The notes under the pieces are model-generated. The model was not told the origin of the DNA. It worked only from the letters and a program-made list of their open reading frames with translations, and ran no database searches. A stretch of DNA of 64,000 nucleotides, from NCBI RefSeq assembly GCF_014201135.1, contig NZ_JACHDR010000001.1:1922001-1986000 (forward strand), written 5' to 3'. The position numbers and the translations under genes are program-made. Of the stretch, positions 16,532 through 25,188 are shown piece after piece; position 1 is the stretch's first letter; each line of letters opens with the position of its first letter. Source of the DNA: Neomicrococcus aestuarii (GTDB lineage Bacteria > Actinomycetota > Actinomycetes > Actinomycetales > Micrococcaceae).

Positions 16532-18039
16532 TACTCGTCCTCCGCGTAAGTGCGCAGCTTCGTTTTCTTGGTTCGGTGGACCGCCGGATCAGGCTGGGGT
16601 GCCTCCGTTGTTGGTTGCCCGGCCGCTAGAAATTCCGCGACGGTGGCGATTCGTTCATTGATTTGTCCGCGCAGCTGACGCTTTCGTGCAGAGCGTGCTT
16701 TCTGGACGTCCTTAAAGGTCATGATGGATCGTTCGTGCGTGGGATCCACAGCTTTGCAGATGTGCTGGCCATGGTGAAAGACCTGAATCTCGGCAACGTC
16801 TCGCGGGTCGTAGCGAAGGATGACGGATTCTCCGACATAGGCAGCCAGCAAGGGAGATATGTAGCGTAGCCCTTGGAAGTGCACCCCATCGCGGTGGACG
16901 ATTCGAGGTTTGGCGACCGTGAGCAGCAGCAGGTTCAGTTCATCGATGGATTCAGGCAGACGCGGCAACCAGCCGTTGCCCTGCCACGCTTTTTGAGGTG
17001 TTTCTTTGATCTCTTGGTGTTCACGCTGGTGGTAATTCTGCCCAATGAACTCACCTAGCGCCGTGTCCAGTTCACTAATCGATAGTCCGGGTTTGGGATT
17101 GCGTACGTTGTGCAAGTAACCCGGTAGTCGGGCCAAAAGCTCGGTATTCAACGTACCGAAGAAACGCTCAATCTTTCCCCTGCCCTGTGGCCGGGCTACT
17201 GCGGAGAAAGTGATTTCGAAGTGCAAGTCTCTGGCAGCCTGCGCCAAGTGGTGGCTCGTGAAATCGGTTCCGTGGTCCACGTAGAGCACATCAGGGATTC
17301 CGCACATCGGCCAATCAGCTGTCTTTTTGGGCCAGATCGCCTCACGCAACGCCAATGCCGTATTCAAGGATGAGGGAGCACCGGTGAAGATCATGTACCC
17401 GCATAGGGCTCGCGAGTAATCATCCATGATCGTGGTGAGCCACGGGCGGACCGGCTGGTGGCTAGCATCTAGGACCAGGATGTCGAGCTCGGTATGATCA
17501 GCCTGCCACACCGAGTTCGGACGTTCGGCGCGGCGGCGCCAGACCAGTTCGTACTTATCGCGGTACACCGCCGCGCCTTGCTGCGCCAGTGTCATCATCC
17601 CGGGATCTATCTCGCCGACAATCGAGCGGATGGTGGAGTAGGAAACCGGTGCCCACCCCAGGTGGAGCGCCACCTTGTTAGCTTGCTGGTGGATGGCTGC
17701 AGTGGTCCTGGGCGGTTTAGCTAAGGCGAGGCCTTCGACCAGCTTCACGAAGTCGCTGGGCATCCGGCGTCCGCGTTTGCCCTGTGCCACCGGTTCCAGA
17801 CCAGGCTTCCCCTGGAGCTTGAAGCTCTGGTGCCATCGCTGCAGTGTCCTCAGGCCGATATGGTGTTCCTCAGCCAAGACCGTCAGCGGCACTCCGTCTT
17901 CGACGTGTTGCCGCAGTATTTCCCAGCGTGCCGTTGCCTTGATCAGGCCGCTGTAAGAGGTTCCTGCTTTCACGGTACTGCTGCCATTCTGGTTTTGTCC
18001 CAGCGGTGCGTCCCTGCGCGTTTCGCTTCGCCGGGACAT
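16531..18039 (-). CDS. tniA: TniA-like DDE transposase
   Basis: A 502-residue transposase with N-terminal helix-turn-helix (HHIGLRTLQRWHQS), an rve/RNase H-fold core and a Mu-type C-terminal beta domain. The catalytic acidic residues are visible as WQADHTELD, DVLYVDHGTDF and GRGKIERFFGTLN (D, D, E). Length agrees with Tn552 p480. It starts six bases after the resolvase stop, so resolvase, tniA and tniB probably form one transcript. No frameshift or deletion is seen, so the element may be active. Confidence 0.92.
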   Translation of the reverse strand: MSRRSETRRDAPLGQNQNGSSTVKAGTSYSGLIKATARWEILRQHVEDGVPLTVLAEEHHIGLRTLQRWHQSFKLQGKPGLEPVAQGKRGRRMPSDFVKLVEGLALAKPPRTTAAIHQQANKVALHLGWAPVSYSTIRSIVGEIDPGMMTLAQQGAAVYRDKYELVWRRRAERPNSVWQADHTELDILVLDASHQPVRPWLTTIMDDYSRALCGYMIFTGAPSSLNTALALREAIWPKKTADWPMCGIPDVLYVDHGTDFTSHHLAQAARDLHFEITFSAVARPQGRGKIERFFGTLNTELLARLPGYLHNVRNPKPGLSISELDTALGEFIGQNYHQREHQEIKETPQKAWQGNGWLPRLPESIDELNLLLLTVAKPRIVHRDGVHFQGLRYISPLLAAYVGESVILRYDPRDVAEIQVFHHGQHICKAVDPTHERSIMTFKDVQKARSARKRQLRGQINERIATVAEFLAAGQPTTEAPQPDPAVHRTKKTKLRTYAEDE

Positions 18040-18045
18040 GGCCGA

Positions 18046-18639
18046 TCACAGGCTCTTGACAGAGGCGGATTCTTGGCCCAAGTGGCGGTAGAACGTCGCG
18101 CGGCTCCAGCCAACCAGACGTGCTGCGTCTTCGGCGGTGCGTCCCCTGGCGCGGGCATCTTTGGCGATCGCGAGCTTATCGGCAATCACCGCCGGGTCAG
18201 AGACCGGCCGGCCGAAACGGGTTCCGGATTGCCGGGCGGCAGCAATGCCGGCATTGACTCGTTCAACGATCAGCTCTCGCTCGTACTCGGCCAATGAGGC
18301 GAGCATGTTCAGCATCATCCGTCCGGTCGACGTGGCCGGGTCTATGCCATCGGAAATGGAGCGGACATTAACCCCGCGCTCTCGTAAGAGGTTCACGGTG
18401 TTCAAAACATCGATCAGGGATCGCCCGAGCCGGTCTACTCGCCAGACCACCACGGTGTCCCCGGACTGCGCGTACTCGAGCAGTTTCTTCATCCCGGGCC
18501 GCTCAATCGCGCTCCGGCTGCCGGATGTCACATCGGCGAACACGTCGCGTTTCTGCACCCCCGCTGCAGCAAGAGCGTCGAGTTGCAAGGCCGCGTCTTG
18601 GCTCGAAGTGCTCACTCGTGTGTATCCCAAATGCCTCAC
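18046..18639 (-). CDS. tniR: serine resolvase of the transposon
   Basis: A 197-residue serine recombinase of the resolvase/invertase family. The catalytic Ser is in GYTRVSTSSQD, followed by DRLGRSLIDVLNTV, RMMLNMLASLAEYERELI and a C-terminal helix-turn-helix (RTAEDAARLVGWSRATFYRHL). I place the start at a GTG (18639) that gives the usual 4-5 residues before the catalytic strand; a much longer in-frame reading to 18909 would overlap the sulP gene and has no homology. Upstream AT-rich sequence (18640-18850) probably holds its res site. Confidence 0.9.
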   Translation of the reverse strand: MRHLGYTRVSTSSQDAALQLDALAAAGVQKRDVFADVTSGSRSAIERPGMKKLLEYAQSGDTVVVWRVDRLGRSLIDVLNTVNLLRERGVNVRSISDGIDPATSTGRMMLNMLASLAEYERELIVERVNAGIAAARQSGTRFGRPVSDPAVIADKLAIAKDARARGRTAEDAARLVGWSRATFYRHLGQESASVKSL

Positions 18640-18769
18640 CTGCCCAGTGTGACTCAAAAACCCCTGTGCGGCAAGCAGGTAAGACGTTTTACGTTGGGAC
18701 GAGTTTATAAGACAAATACAGCCCGCGTTTTCCAAGTATTTGATGCGACAAGTTTCTACTCTAGGTAGA

Positions 18770-18797
18770 GTCTCAAAAAGCTTTAGATTTTTGAGAC
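18770..18797. terminator. hairpin downstream of sulP / possible res arm
   Basis: GTCTCAAAAA and TTTTTGAGAC form a perfect 10-bp stem with an 8-base loop in the 220-base gap between sulP and the resolvase. It may end the sulP transcript or be part of the resolution site; the rest of the gap (18640-18859) is AT-rich with no gene. Confidence 0.5.
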
Positions 18798-18859
18798 ACG
18801 CACAATAAGAGGTAGCGGCGGAATCTGATTCCGTCGATACCTCTTCATTCCTTAATGTA

Positions 18860-20401
18860 TTAGTGACCGCCGCCGAGTTTTCCACCCATGCGTTCGCGCA
18901 TGTTGGCACTGGCTTGGTTCAGCCCTTGAACGTCCACGTTCTTCCCATACTTCTCATATTTGTCAGTGATGGAATCCAAGGCCGCAATGGTCGAGGCGTC
19001 CCACAGATGCGACTGATGCATGTCGATCACGATGTCCTCAGGGTCCTCTGCGTAGTTGAACTGGGTGTATAGGTCGTTGGAGGAAGCGAAGAACAATTCG
19101 CCGTCGACGACATACTTCGCAATTTCCTGGTCAAAATGCTCTTCGACTGTGCGGGTCACGGTCACGAAGTGCGCGACGCGGTTGGCGAAGAGCACCATGG
19201 CAGTAAGCACACCGGCCCCGACACCGATCGCGAGGTTGTGCGTGGCGACGGTGAAGATCACGGTGACCAGCATGACGGTGGTTTCGCTCTTGGGCATCAT
19301 GCGCAGCGTGGAGGGCTTGATACTGTGCCAGTCGAAGGTGGCGATCGATACGAAGATCATGACCGCGACCAGTGCGGCCATCGGGATCAGCGCGACGATA
19401 TCACCCAAGACTACGACCAAGATGAGCAGGAAGACACCAGCGAGGAAAGTGGAAATTCGCGTTCGCGCTCCAGAAGCTTTCACATTGATCATGGTCTGCC
19501 CGATCATCGCGCACCCGCCCATGCCGCCGAAGAATCCGGTGATGATATTCGCTGCACCCTGACCCCAGGATTCGCGGGTCTTATTCGAGTGCGTGTCAGT
19601 GACATCATCGACAAGTTTCGCGGTCATCAGTGATTCAAGTAGTCCCACGAAGGCCATGGCCAAAGCGTAGGGGAAGAGAATCTGCAGCGTCTCGAAATTC
19701 AGTGGAACGTTAGGGAAAAATAACGCGGGTAGGCTTTCGGGCAGCTCTCCTTTATCCCCGACGGTGGGAACAGCCAGGGACGCGAAGACGGTAATGAGGG
19801 TCAAAACGACAATGGCGACCAGCGGAGCCGGGATCGCGGTGGTCAATTTAGGCAGGCCGAAGACGATCAAAAGTCCCAGCGCAGTCAGTGGATAGACCAG
19901 CCAGGGGACCCCGAGAAGCTCGGGAACCTGAGACATGAAAATCAGGATGGCCAGAGCGTTGACGAAACCGACCATCACTTGGCGCGGGATGAAGCGCATG
20001 AGCTTAGCGACCCCAAGCAATGCCAAGATGATTTGGAAAATTCCGGCCATGATCACTGCGGCTATGAAGTAATCGATCCCGTGACTTTCCATCAACGGGG
20101 CGATCACCAGGGCGATAGCACCGGTGGCGGCTGAAATCATGGCGGGGCGTCCGCCGAGGAAGGCGATCGAGACCGCCATGGTGAAGGACGCGAAGAGACC
20201 AATGCGAGGGTCGACTCCGGCGATGATGGAGAAGGCGATGGCTTCAGGGATCAGGGCCAAAGCAACGACGAGCCCGGCGAGGACTTCGGTTTTGAGTAGT
20301 CGCGGGGATTTCAGGGTGCGCAGCACCGATTGGCGCTCTACTGGCGTGAGGGCCTGGGGTTCTGCAGGTGTTTGTGTGCTCACGAAGGAGTCTCCATTCA
20401 T
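18860..20401 (-). CDS. SulP-family anion transporter (cargo)
   Basis: A 513-residue membrane transporter with about 11-14 helices and a C-terminal STAS domain (about residues 400-500, [26 protein letters not shown]). SulP proteins move sulfate, bicarbonate or related anions, usually with Na+ or H+. The substrate cannot be told from sequence; absence of sulfate-metabolism genes nearby and the presence of a divergent MerR regulator leave it open. The ATG at 20401 lacks a ribosome site; a GTG at 20383 has GGAG eight bases upstream and may be the true start. It is the main cargo of the transposon. Confidence 0.88.
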   Translation of the reverse strand: MNGDSFVSTQTPAEPQALTPVERQSVLRTLKSPRLLKTEVLAGLVVALALIPEAIAFSIIAGVDPRIGLFASFTMAVSIAFLGGRPAMISAATGAIALVIAPLMESHGIDYFIAAVIMAGIFQIILALLGVAKLMRFIPRQVMVGFVNALAILIFMSQVPELLGVPWLVYPLTALGLLIVFGLPKLTTAIPAPLVAIVVLTLITVFASLAVPTVGDKGELPESLPALFFPNVPLNFETLQILFPYALAMAFVGLLESLMTAKLVDDVTDTHSNKTRESWGQGAANIITGFFGGMGGCAMIGQTMINVKASGARTRISTFLAGVFLLILVVVLGDIVALIPMAALVAVMIFVSIATFDWHSIKPSTLRMMPKSETTVMLVTVIFTVATHNLAIGVGAGVLTAMVLFANRVAHFVTVTRTVEEHFDQEIAKYVVDGELFFASSNDLYTQFNYAEDPEDIVIDMHQSHLWDASTIAALDSITDKYEKYGKNVDVQGLNQASANMRERMGGKLGGGH

Positions 20402-20518
20402 TGATGGATTTAGGGCAAAAGCCCTTGGGAGTGCATAGAATTCTTAGCGGCGCGTCATTGCGCTCAGGAGGAGTCAAGGGCTACCTGTTCGGTAGGGCCT
20501 GAAAAATCTAACCCCACA

Positions 20519-20538
20519 CTAACCTAACGTGAGGGTAG
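20519..20538. promoter_or_regulatory. dyad operator between sulP and merR-type gene
   Basis: CTAACCTAACGTGAGGGTAG reads nearly the same on both strands (16 of 20 positions symmetric around ACGT). It is in the 166-base divergent region and is a good candidate for the binding site of the MerR-family protein encoded at 20568. Confidence 0.55.
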
Positions 20539-20567
20539 GGTTGTAATTGACGATCACGGAGGAACTC

Positions 20568-20960
20568 ATGCCTGAACCCACACCAGCGGCTGCTAATACG
20601 CGCACCCTGCATATTGGAGACATGGTTGAGGCGACAGGTCTCTCACATCGCACCATTCGCCATTACGACGAGGTGGGTCTCCTGCCAGCAAGCACCCGCA
20701 GCGAGGGAGGATTTCGCGTGTATACCGAATCAGATTTGAAACGCATGCTGGTGATCCGTTCCATGAAACCACTGGGTTTCACCTTGGAAGAGATGGGTGA
20801 ACTGCTAGACACAGTGGACAAACTAGCCGCTGAACCTGCTAACGAAACTGCTCGTGTGAAGCTCACTGAATACACCCAGCGGGCGATCACCAAGCGCGAT
20901 AAACTGGCCTTGAACCTGGAACGAGCCGAATCATTCATCGCTGACCTGCACACCAAATGA
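20568..20960 (+). CDS. MerR-family regulator of SulP cargo
   Basis: A 130-residue MerR-family protein: HIGDMVEATGLSHRTIRHYDEVGLLPAS forms the winged-helix DNA-binding start, followed by a long coiled-coil (LLDTVDKLAAEPANETARVKL...). There are no Cys residues, so it does not sense metal by thiols; it resembles the small-molecule or anion-responsive subgroup without an effector domain. ATG at 20568 is chosen because GGAGG lies five bases upstream; a TTG at 20547 is less likely. Divergent orientation from sulP suggests it controls that gene. Confidence 0.88.
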   Translation: MPEPTPAAANTRTLHIGDMVEATGLSHRTIRHYDEVGLLPASTRSEGGFRVYTESDLKRMLVIRSMKPLGFTLEEMGELLDTVDKLAAEPANETARVKLTEYTQRAITKRDKLALNLERAESFIADLHTK

Positions 20961-21237
20961 ATCAGCATCGCTGGCATCGGTTTCACCTTTTCGCTGCTGG
21001 TAGGCGACCTGGCTTTCGATGCTCGAGGTGAGGAAGCCCAACATGGGTAAGTCGGGGGCGCGGCTCACTTTTGGTCGCGGGTATCGGCGCGCTGATTGTT
21101 GGCGCATGAAACCATACGTACCGCGCCTTGCAAGCTAACGCCTAACTTAACCCATTCCTAGCACGTAGCTAAAGAGGGCCAACAGGCATCCATAACCCGC
21201 TTAAGTGAACATTAACCGCCAAAACTATTTGTGCTCC
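20961..21237. other. non-coding right arm of the transposon
   Basis: 277 bases after the MerR gene hold no credible gene. The last part has an inner copy of the end-binding box (AACCGCCAAA at 21214-21223). Confidence 0.6.
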
Positions 21238-21264
21238 AACCGCCAAACGAAGTTAACAGTCACA
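21238..21264 (-). repeat. transposon right terminal inverted repeat
   Basis: 27 bases complementary to the left repeat with one mismatch. It ends in ACA, giving TGT...ACA ends. Confidence 0.88.
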
Positions 21265-21297
21265 GTTAGTGTCCGAAGTTGTCTGCACCTGTACCGG

Positions 21298-21318
21298 TGA
21301 ACGACCGGCTTACGGGAC
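21298..21318. repeat. 21-bp direct repeat, copy 2
   Basis: Second copy of the motif at 10333-10353, same orientation, 20 of 21 matching, 34 bases outside the transposon right end. The 21265-21389 gap has no gene. Confidence 0.6.
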
Positions 21319-21389
21319 AACGTTCGGGGCACGCGTGGTTTTCTCTACAAAGCTGTCATGCAAACGCCCTTCTGAGCTAATCTCTGGAT

Positions 21390-21857
21390 ATGCCACTCAA
21401 GAATCGTTCCATTCAAGAAGCCAACGGGCGCGTAATACATGAGTGGTCCATGAATGTTCCGATAAGCCGTCTTTGGTGGGGTCTTACAGATCCCACCGCG
21501 CTACCTCAGTGGCTCGGAATCCTCACAGAAGGGACATTCGTCAATGGTGGTGTTGTGACGATCCAGCACGCAGAAAACTATTCCTGTACCAGTCAGATCC
21601 TGGCTTGTGAACCAGAACAGCTGCTATCAATGACCTGGAAATTCCCAGACGAGGATCTCTCGAAGTTGCAGATCGAACTCACGTCGGTTGATGATGCCGT
21701 CGGCCTGGTTCTGACTCACGATGAACTCGGGGTCGAAGCAACAAATTACCTGCCTGGCTGGCATACGCACCTACTGTATTTGGAAGACCTGCTCTTGGGG
21801 CGCCCGCGCTCCATGGATGATTTCTGGTCTACCTACGAAGTTCTCCGGGACGTTTGA
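21390..21857 (+). CDS. SRPBCC/AHSA1-family protein
   Basis: A 155-residue protein with the helix-grip START/Bet v1-like fold: ANGRVIHEWSMNVPISRLWWGLTDPTALPQWLG at the N-terminus and a C-terminal amphipathic helix (GWHTHLLYLEDLLLGRPR). Members bind hydrophobic ligands or act as stress cofactors; no particular ligand can be named. It is a single gene in a scar-rich stretch between the transposon and a second resolvase. Confidence 0.8.
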   Translation: MPLKNRSIQEANGRVIHEWSMNVPISRLWWGLTDPTALPQWLGILTEGTFVNGGVVTIQHAENYSCTSQILACEPEQLLSMTWKFPDEDLSKLQIELTSVDDAVGLVLTHDELGVEATNYLPGWHTHLLYLEDLLLGRPRSMDDFWSTYEVLRDV

Positions 21858-22112
21858 GGCTAGCGGGACTTTGGTCTTGTGTGCCTTCCCAGTGAAGGTT
21901 CCGCTTAGGGAGGCTCCGATAGAAGACCGACCTACGGGACACCCACTATGAAGCCTCCTACAGGCAGCTGAGCAATGAGCGTTCCGCTTGCGGTCACCCG
22001 ATGCGGGACAGAGGACTTCGGACTGTGCTGTCGACTTAGAAGAAAACGACAGCCACTGACCCTTCATTGGTGTCTGCGTTACCCTGATTTGAAACGGTCA
22101 AAAAGGACACTA
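21858..22112. other. cluster of degenerate element-end motifs
   Basis: No gene is evident. Variants of GGTTCC(T/G)CTT(G/A)(C/G)GGG occur at 21897 and 21979, and a variant of the 21-bp repeat at 21925-21940. GAGGACTTCGGACT at about 22010 is repeated at about 22351. These look like layered remains of mobile-element ends. Confidence 0.45.
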
Positions 22113-22304
22113 GTGAAAAAAGTCGTATGGATCGTCCAACAGGATGCCACCCCTGACAACACCGTGCTTGGTGTCTTTGACAACTGGCGTGAAGCCGACG
22201 AATTTTCAGAAAGTATCAAGGATGAGTTCGTAGATCACGTCCTGATCCAACAATTCCACATCGGATACAAGTTCACCGACGGGTCATCCCGTTATTCCAC
22301 ATAA
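22113..22304 (+). CDS. small hypothetical protein
   Basis: A 63-residue acidic protein (GTG start, AAGGA eight bases upstream) reading MKKVVWIVQQDATPDNTVLG then a stretch with NWREADEFSESIKDEF. The pattern, a beta strand, a loop, then a helix with repeated acidic residues, resembles small DUF7336-like domains, but I do not recognise it with certainty. Its stop is immediately before the second copy of the 41-bp repeat. Function unknown. Confidence 0.6.
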   Translation: MKKVVWIVQQDATPDNTVLGVFDNWREADEFSESIKDEFVDHVLIQQFHIGYKFTDGSSRYST

Positions 22305-22345
22305 GGTTCCTCTTGCGGGCGGCAGTGCTGTTGACTATGGACAGA
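22305..22345. repeat. 41-bp exact direct repeat, copy 2
   Basis: Identical to 15628-15668. Here it continues into AGTGCTGAGGACTTCGG and the leader of the resolvase at 22462, which suggests that this copy is the ancestral context. Confidence 0.9.
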
Positions 22346-22412
22346 AGTGCTGAGGACTTCGGACTCTGACATCGGTCGCAAGTTCTCGGCCGTTGCATGT
22401 GCACGTAAAACT

Positions 22413-22428
22413 CGCACGATAATGTGCG
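22413..22428. promoter_or_regulatory. res-like site before second resolvase
   Basis: CGCACGATAATGTGCG is a dyad with 5-bp arms and an AT-rich centre, 34 bases before the resolvase start, like a resolvase crossover or binding subsite. TGTGCACG upstream may be a second half site. Confidence 0.5.
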
Positions 22429-22461
22429 CGATGAAGGCACCGTAACTGCAACAATGAGGGC

Positions 22462-23046
22462 ATGACGGGACTTCTTATCGGGTACGCGCGCGTTTCAACG
22501 AGCGAGCAGGATCTCGCAACCCAACAAGCTGCACTGAGCGCTTTGGGCGTGCTGCCCGAGAACTTGTATGTCGATCACGGGTTGACCGGTACTAATCGCG
22601 AACGTCCTGGACTTGGAAAAGCACTCGCCGCCGTGCGTGCTGGCGACACTCTCGTCGTGACGAAACTCGACCGCCTGGCACGTTCACTCCCCGACGCGAG
22701 GGACATTGCTGATGAGCTGAACCGAAAAGGTGTCGCGTTGAGTCTTGGCGGGAGTATTTATGATCCGAAAGACCCTGTTGGTCGGCTCCTCTTTAATGTG
22801 CTTGGGATGGTCGCTGAGTTCGAAGCGGATCTGATCCGAGCGCGTACTAGAGAAGGCATGGCCATTGCGAAAGCCAAAGGAAAGCTTAAGGGTAAGCAGC
22901 CCAAGCTCTCCGCATCGCAGCGGAAGCATCTGTTGTCGACCGCCGCCCGGGGTGAGCACACGCAGAGCGAACTTGCGGAGCTCTTCAACGTCTCCCGGAC
23001 CACGATCTATCGAGAGCTGAAACGTATCGACGTAAATTCATCTTAA
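22462..23046 (+). CDS. serine recombinase (resolvase/invertase)
   Basis: A 194-residue Tn3-type resolvase: catalytic Ser in GYARVSTSEQDLATQQ, DRLARSLPDARDI, VLGMVAEFEADLIRARTREG and a C-terminal HTH (GEHTQSELAELFNVSRTTIYREL). It is intact but no transposase partner lies beside it, so it is probably a leftover of a Tn3-like element, with its res region at 22305-22460. It converges with the pentapeptide-repeat gene, ending ten bases from it. Confidence 0.92.
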   Translation: MTGLLIGYARVSTSEQDLATQQAALSALGVLPENLYVDHGLTGTNRERPGLGKALAAVRAGDTLVVTKLDRLARSLPDARDIADELNRKGVALSLGGSIYDPKDPVGRLLFNVLGMVAEFEADLIRARTREGMAIAKAKGKLKGKQPKLSASQRKHLLSTAARGEHTQSELAELFNVSRTTIYRELKRIDVNSS

Positions 23047-23056
23047 GTTCATAGCT

Positions 23057-24493
23057 CTATTTAGGGGGGTCGGTTGTAGCCACAGTTGGGGGCCATTCTT
23101 CGGGCGTAACGCCGATCGGAGGTTTCCCCTCTTTCCATGGAACCATGGGTGGAACTTCCCAAGACTGTGGATTAGTGAAGTCCAGTGATCCACCGCCAAG
23201 CACCACATCTTTAAAAGTGACCTTTGTGCCAACGAAGTTTGACCTTCTGAAGGACACTTTGCCGTTTTCCTCGAAGATTGTGTCGTTGAACGATAAGTAG
23301 CCGTGGGACATTTCTGTGTTACTGAATTTCAGCTCGCCTCCTGAAAAAGTCGAGCCATGGAAGTTGAGCCACATTCCTTCGATGCGTGCCCAAGTGAAAA
23401 GAAGTAAGGATCCAGAAAACACGGAGTCGCTGAAGTTCATCATCACCCGTGAGAACACTGCCTCTTCAAAATTTAGTGTGCCGCCGGAGAACTCTGCCGA
23501 AGAAAAATCCACAAGCCTTCCTGAGAAATTGGCATATCTAAACGAGACAGTCCCTCCTTCTTGGAATTTGGCTTCAGTAAATATTGCATCACCCCGACTG
23601 AACCTTGCGTGTTTGAAGTACGTCATACCTCCGATGAACGTGGCGCCAGTAAAATCTATCCGCTCGCTTCTGAACTCAGACATACTAAAATCAAGGTTTT
23701 CACTGGAGAACACGGCGTCCTTGAAAGTTACTTCTGTTCCAGTGAATGACGCGCCTGAGAAGCTAACTGATTTGCCGGAGAACACTGCACCAGAGAAGTC
23801 TCCGCCATCGAACAAAACGCCGGTGAAGTCTAGGTTCAAGTTTGACCAAGAATTGGGCGAGTGCGCTTGGAGATGCTTAGTAATGGTTCGAATAATTGTG
23901 AGCCTTACTTCGCGATCCGCTGGACGTAGGATGTGGCTTCGAATCTCTTCAACGTTGCCTCGTTCGAAAGTCCACGTTCTTTTCTCAACTACTTCTCGCA
24001 ACAGACTGGGTTCTCCGTTGCCTTGGTAGGGAAGACGCAAGTATCCGCAAAGCACATCAATACAAAGTTGTTTTCTATCTTCTTCACTTTCATCAGCTAA
24101 CGCTTCGAGTGCATAGATCCCAGCAAACTGAACAGTGGGATCAAACGAACTGAGTTGTCGTGCTGCATTCTCTAGCCGATTCATAAAGCTCAGTGCTTCA
24201 CTATCACTCTGCTTACGGTATGCAATCGTTAGATAGGTAATACCACCCATACCGGCGACAGCTGCAAAGACAGTCGAAAGAATGCTAGCTCTCGTTGTTC
24301 CTTCACTAGCCAGCTCCCATGGCCAAGAACTATTAACAACGCCAGCCACGATGAACCAAAGTACGACAAAAACCATGACCCCAATACCGACCATTCCAAG
24401 AACAGCAAAGAGGAGCTGTGATCTCCGTGGCGTGCTTTTAGAGGACGCACTGTGTGGTTCGTTGGACTTACCTTTTCGGCCCATAACAATCAT
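23057..24493 (-). CDS. membrane-anchored pentapeptide-repeat protein
   Basis: A 478-residue protein with two N-terminal hydrophobic helices (LLFAVLGMVGIGVMVFVVLW and ILSTVFAAVAGMGGITYLTI), a short helical cytoplasmic part with AIYALEALADESEED, and a long C-terminal array of pentapeptide-like repeats (FSGAVFSGKSVSFSGASF and so on) that should form a right-handed quadrilateral beta-helix. Such fused membrane/pentapeptide proteins are common in accessory islands and their roles are mostly unknown. ATG at 24493 has AAGGA 10 bases upstream. Codon use and lower GC than the neighbours suggest transfer. Confidence 0.85.
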   Translation of the reverse strand: MIVMGRKGKSNEPHSASSKSTPRRSQLLFAVLGMVGIGVMVFVVLWFIVAGVVNSSWPWELASEGTTRASILSTVFAAVAGMGGITYLTIAYRKQSDSEALSFMNRLENAARQLSSFDPTVQFAGIYALEALADESEEDRKQLCIDVLCGYLRLPYQGNGEPSLLREVVEKRTWTFERGNVEEIRSHILRPADREVRLTIIRTITKHLQAHSPNSWSNLNLDFTGVLFDGGDFSGAVFSGKSVSFSGASFTGTEVTFKDAVFSSENLDFSMSEFRSERIDFTGATFIGGMTYFKHARFSRGDAIFTEAKFQEGGTVSFRYANFSGRLVDFSSAEFSGGTLNFEEAVFSRVMMNFSDSVFSGSLLLFTWARIEGMWLNFHGSTFSGGELKFSNTEMSHGYLSFNDTIFEENGKVSFRRSNFVGTKVTFKDVVLGGGSLDFTNPQSWEVPPMVPWKEGKPPIGVTPEEWPPTVATTDPPK

Positions 24494-25188
24494 TTCCCTA
24501 GATTCCTTTTGTCCACATTTCGACCCAGTCTGCCGATCTTCGAGCTCCCAAAGAAGGGAAAATCTCCACACATCGGACCTAGCATTTGGGTTGGTTTCGT
24601 GCGTGCGCTTCCACCTTTGGAGATTATCGACTAACCCAAGTCGTCGAAAATCTCTAGTCAAACGACGGCTCTGAAACTGTAGGTTTCTCGGATCCTTCAG
24701 ATGCAGACCTAGTAGCCGAGTTCCGGTGTCTTGGTTTGGATTGTGTGTGTCCTGGTGGTTGCAGATTGCGTCTTACTGACTTGCGGTCGTTTTGACGTTG
24801 CCGTGGGGAAGATTTCTAGGACTTTGTGTCGGCCTTGGTGTTCAGATGATGCTTCGAGTGGCTTTTTACCTTGGTAGCCCCATTCTTCTAAGAGCCCTTC
24901 GGACCAGAGATCGCTTGCCCGGGCGGTTGCTGAGATAACTTGGGCGGACGGTTTGCTGTAGGAATTGATAAATCTCGGAGTGGGTTTTCAATTATCTACA
25001 GCATCCAATATTTGTGTTGACTCTTCTCTCGAGTAATGCAGAACGCTGTACGTGACTTGTCCCATTCGCTAGGCGAGAGTCTCTAGTTCTGTTGCCAATG
25101 AGTGTCTCGTGTCTAATCTCGCCAGAGATCACCTGTACCGTTGAAGGTATGGGGACGCCACCGCGGCGTTCCCGACAGGACGTGAATA
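24494..25188. other. long gap with a possible minus-strand coding relic
   Basis: No confident gene in about 690 bases. On the minus strand from about 24990 to 24711 a frame without a start codon stays open for about 90 codons and reads like protein (SDLWSEGLLEEWGYQGKKPL near its centre). It may be the 3' end of a decayed gene. I do not recognise a family. Confidence 0.35.
25151..25173 (+). promoter_or_regulatory. leader hairpin before CEO synthase
   Basis: GGGGACGCC and GGCGTTCCC pair over nine bases (one G-T) around a 5-base loop, directly before the AGGA ribosome site and start at 25189. It could modulate translation; no known riboswitch is recognised. Confidence 0.35.

Larger units (their letters stand above)
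15669..21264. mobile_element. Tn552-like transposon with SulP/MerR cargo
   Basis: A 5.6-kb element bounded by 27-bp terminal inverted repeats with one mismatch (15669-15695 and 21238-21264; they begin TGTGA(T/C)TGTTAACTTCG and end TTTGGCGGTT). A second copy of the inner box (TTGGCGGTT / AACCGCCAA) is repeated about 24 bases further in at each end (15710 and 21214), as for TniA/TnsB-type binding sites. Genes are tniB, tniA, a resolvase, a SulP transporter and a MerR regulator. TniQ is absent, as in Tn552. The flanking 5-mers (ACAGA, GTTAG) do not match, so no target duplication is visible. Confidence 0.85.

Noticed and set aside
18640-18909. Extended N-terminus of the transposon resolvase
   Set aside because: It overlaps sulP, has no resemblance to resolvases and begins far before the catalytic domain.
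15664-21269. Five-base target duplication around the transposon
   Set aside because: The flanks read ACAGA and GTTAG and do not match; a duplication was expected but is not seen.
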